A DNA stretch of 64,000 nt from Iris pallida (Eukaryota; Streptophyta; Magnoliopsida; Asparagales; Iridaceae), in contig JANAVB010009598.1 of the NCBI GenBank assembly GCA_029216955.1, forward strand, positions 25,156,484-25,220,483, written 5' to 3'. This document shows positions 61,199-64,000 of this stretch, one piece after another. Positions within the stretch are counted from its first letter, which is position 1, and each line of letters begins with the position of its first letter. A program made the translations under genes and the position numbers. The notes under the pieces are model-generated. The model saw nothing but the letters and a program-made list of their open reading frames with translations, made no database searches and was not told where the DNA came from.

Positions 61199-61650
61199 TC
61201 ATGAAGGTATGGAAAACGCTCCAGAATAGAATCTTCCCGCTCCCAAGTCGATTCGCCCGGAGAATGGTGTTTCCATGCAACTCGGACTAGTCGAATGGTC
61301 TTCCCCTTCAACACTCTCTCTGCGGTCCAAGATCTCTACAGGCTGCTCCTCGTAGGACAAAGTCTGTCCCACGGTGATCTCTGAATGATCAAGTACGTGG
61401 TTAGGGTCTGCCACATACTTTCTCAACTGGGAGACATGAAATACGTCATGAACGCCTTCCAATGACTGTGACAGTGCCAATCTGTATGCAACCTCGCCAA
61501 CTTTCTCCAACACATCGAATGGTCCGATGTATCTTGGGCTGAGGTTTCCTCTGACTCCAAATCTGATTGTACCTCTAGTCGAGGAGATTCTCAAGAACAC
61601 ATGATCTCCTTCCTTGAACTCAAGAGGTCGCCTATGAGTGTCTGTCCATT
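61199..61650 (-). pseudogene. Tekay integrase C-terminus and chromodomain
   Basis: FLRISSTRGTIRFGVRGNLS, RYIGPFDVLEKVGEVAYRLA and VFHVSQLRKYVADPNHVL are the conserved C-terminal integrase region. LSYEEQPVEILDRRE starts the chromodomain, which targets insertion to particular chromatin. A frameshift near 61300 replaces the remaining chromodomain. Another near 61645 separates this part from the integrase core. Confidence 0.85.
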
Positions 61651-62999
61651 GTTTTCTGCCGGTCCTGTGCTGCTCGTAGATGCCCCTGAATCTTCTTGAC
61701 TGTATCTACTGTACGAGTCACTAACTCTGGTCCCAATATCTGTCTCTCGCCTATATCACCCCAACATACTGGCGATCGACACTTCCTTCCATACAATGCT
61801 TCGAAAGGGGCCATCTGGATACTTGCCTGGTAGCCGTTGTTGTAAGAGAACTCTACCAAATGCAAGTGATCCTCCCAGGATCCTCCAAAATCCAACATGC
61901 AAGATCTCAACATGTCCTCCAACTTCTAAATGGTACGCTCTGACTATCCGTCCGTCTGAGGGTGATAAGCGGTACTGAACTTCAGTCTAGTGCCCAGACT
62001 TTCCTGCATGCTCTTCCAGAAGTGTGATGTGAATCTCGTATCTCGATCAGAGACTATACTGATTGGTACTCCATGTAATCGCTCTATCTCCTCTATATAT
62101 AGGTCTGCCAATACCTCTGTAGATTGCCCCACTCGGAATGGTATGAAATGAGCAGACTTCGATAATCTATCCACAATCACCCAAACTGCATCTCGTCTAG
62201 CTGGGCTCCTCGAAAATCCTGTAACGAAATCCATAGTGATGTGCTCCCACTTCCACTCAGGTATCGGAAGCGGTTGCAACAATCCTGCGGACCTCTGATG
62301 TTCAGCCTTGACTTGCTGACACACCAAGCACTTTGCTACGAACTGTGCTATTTCACGCTTCATTCTATGCCACCAGTAGTGCTGCCTCAGGTCCCTGTAC
62401 ATCTTCGTACCTCCTGGATGAATAGAATAAGTCGAGCTATGAGCCTCTGTCATCAGCTCCTGCCTGATCTCTCCATTAGGAACATAGAGGCGATCTCCGC
62501 ACCTCAAGGTCCCATCTTCGTGAATCCTCAATCCAGTCTGCAGTCCTTGCTCTGTCCTCTGTCGAAGCCTCTGATATCTGGCATCTGTCGGTAAGGTTGC
62601 CTTGATCCGCTCTACCAATGAAGATTGAACCTGAAGGTTCATCATCTTTGCAACTCCTCCAGGCCTAACAACTTCGATGCCCTTCTTTTCCAAATCATAT
62701 AGCAACTCCTTCTGTAATGTCAAGAAATGTGCCATAGGCCTCCGGCTCAATGCATCTGCTACTGAATTCGCCTTCCCTGGATGGTACTGTAACTCAATAT
62801 CAAAATCTGCCATCAACTCAAGCCAACGCCTCTGTCTCAAATTTAAATCCTTCTGAGTATAGACATACTTGAGGCTCTTATGATCTGTATATACCTCCAC
62901 TGTTTCTCTATACAGATAATGCCTCCAAAGCTTCAAGGCAAATATCACCGCCGCAAGCTCTAAGTCGTGCGTGGGATAATTCTTCTCGTGGGTCCTCAA
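61632..62999 (-). pseudogene. Tekay RNase H and integrase core
   Basis: RNase [56 protein letters not shown]. Integrase: HHCC finger ([17 protein letters not shown] ... CLVCQQVK), [10 protein letters not shown] with the first Asp, [16 protein letters not shown] with the second, HPQTDG-stop-SERTI with the Glu. Stops at 61944-61946 and 61926-61928 stand where relatives have Gln or Thr/Gln, as expected from C-to-T change of CAG. After these, FGGSWEDHLHLVEFSYNNGY and PFEALYGRKCRSPVCW continue. Confidence 0.9.
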
Positions 63000-63032
63000 C
63001 TGCCGAGAACCATATGCAACTACCTTCCCATG

Positions 63033-64000
63033 CTACATCAAGACGCATCCTAATCCCTTCCCGGAAGCATCACTATAGATGACAAAACCTCCTGATCCCG
63101 ATGGAATGGTCAAGACTGGTGCAGTAGTAAGGTGCTTCTTCAATTCATCAAAAGCAGCTTGGCACTCTTCCGTCCACTCGAACTTCTGATCCTTGCGAGT
63201 CAACTTTGTCATAGGCTCCGTAATTCTTGCAAAATTCTCTACGAACCTCCGGTAATATCCGACAAGTCCAAGAAAACTTCGTACCTCTGAAACATCGGTT
63301 GGAGTTGGCCACGACTCCACTGCTGATATCTTCGTCGGATCCACTTCTATGCCTTTTCCTGAGATAACATGTCCAAGAAATGAAACATGATCTAGAAGAA
63401 AATCACACTTACTCAGCTTTGCATACAACTTCTGATGCCTCAAGATCTCCAGCACCTTCCTCAAGTGATCCTCATGCTCTTCATGGTTCTTTGAATACAC
63501 CAAAATATCGTCGATGAATACTACGACAAACTTATCAAGATATTCATGGAATACTCTGTTCATTAAATTCATGAATACAGCTGGTGCATTTGTCAAACCA
63601 AAAGGCATTACCAAGAACTCGTAATGACCATACCGAGTCCTGAATGCCGTCTTCTGGATGTCTTCTTTCCAAACTTTCACTTGATGGTATCCCGACCTCA
63701 GATCAATCTTCGAGAATACCTGGGCTCCTGTCAGCTGGTCAAATAGATCATCAATTCGGGGTAGGAGATACTTGTTCTTGTCGTCACAGCATTAAGAGCC
63801 CTATAATCAATGCACATGCAACTGTTCCATTTTTTGGCACAAACAAGACCGGGCTCCCCAAGGTGATGCACTTGGTCTGATAAATCCCTTGTCTTGTAAC
63901 TCCTGCAACTGCACTTTTATTTCATCCAGCTCCTCTTGCTTCGCCAGTCGATAGACATTTGAAGAGATTGGTGTCGCTCCTGGTATGAGCTCATGGTGAA
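63033..64000 (-). pseudogene. Tekay reverse transcriptase (5' end outside window)
   Basis: HELIPGATPISSNVYRLAKQ and FIRPSASPWGA start RT at the window edge. A frameshift near 63855 leads to PVLFVPKNGT and a further one near 63780. Then comes the long open part: [40 protein letters not shown], the catalytic [15 protein letters not shown], and [18 protein letters not shown]. RNase H starts at [14 protein letters not shown] and is cut by a TAG at 63033-63035. Confidence 0.9.

Larger units (their letters stand above)
57507..64000 (-). mobile_element. Tekay/Del-like chromovirus (3' part; runs off the window)
   Basis: The minus-strand 3' LTR (57507-61011) is preceded by a polypurine tract (ggggagaa, 61012-61019), chromodomain, integrase, RNase H and RT in Gypsy order. 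It is inserted after aggtc (57502-57506), the likely target duplication; the other side is outside the window. Several stops make this copy non-functional. Confidence 0.9.

Overview
This window is plant nuclear DNA from a repeat-rich angiosperm genome. The evidence is a GT61-type plant glycosyltransferase, Tork-like Copia, Tekay/Del-like and Tat-like Gypsy elements, FAR1-type Mutator-like transposases and long (TA)n microsatellites. I see no rRNA, tRNA or CRISPR array and no intact ordinary host gene. Monocot versus eudicot cannot be settled from the sequence.

Layout, read as a nest. (1) About 1-33.54 kb is a carrier bounded by diverged inverted repeats (1-231 and 33.29-33.54 kb). It holds the C-terminal half of a decayed GT61 gene. 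That gene is cut into four pieces (388-836, 12185-12425, 29435-29450, 33176-33283) by three LTR insertions: an 11.3-kb gag-only element with 4.6-kb LTRs (837-12184, TSD agaac), a minus-strand Copia (12426-29434) and a solo LTR (29451-33175, TSD tcacg). (2) Inside the Copia integrase lies another Gypsy-type LTR (15608-26905, TSD ttacc). It has itself taken in a FAR1-type MULE (16740-21090) and a short non-autonomous LTR element (22424-25134). The MULE contains a TA array with a tRNA-like SINE head inside. (3) 33.6-57.5 kb is an older Gypsy element (5' LTR ending 39843, 3' LTR starting 56507). Its 5' LTR holds a palindromic MITE, a second MULE (34498-38576) with a GRF zinc-finger gene, and a third MITE. 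Its internal region holds a 12.4-kb minus-strand Tat-like element (42607-54979). (4) 57507 to the window end is the 3' part of a minus-strand Tekay/Del chromovirus (LTR, chromodomain, integrase, RNase H, RT).

The most striking parts are three. First, the Tat-like element keeps only decayed gag and protease and no visible RT, RNase H or integrase, yet carries a complete-looking gene on the opposite strand (TATA, two exons with phase-matched splice sites, 457 residues, poly(A) signal). Second, MULE/MITE relatives that share a GGRAGCGGATC end repeatedly sit against (TA)n arrays, suggesting microsatellite targeting. Third, the GT61 fragment carried between inverted repeats looks like a Pack-MULE-type capture. 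Nearly all transposon ORFs are broken; the antisense gene and the small GRF-finger gene are the clear exceptions.
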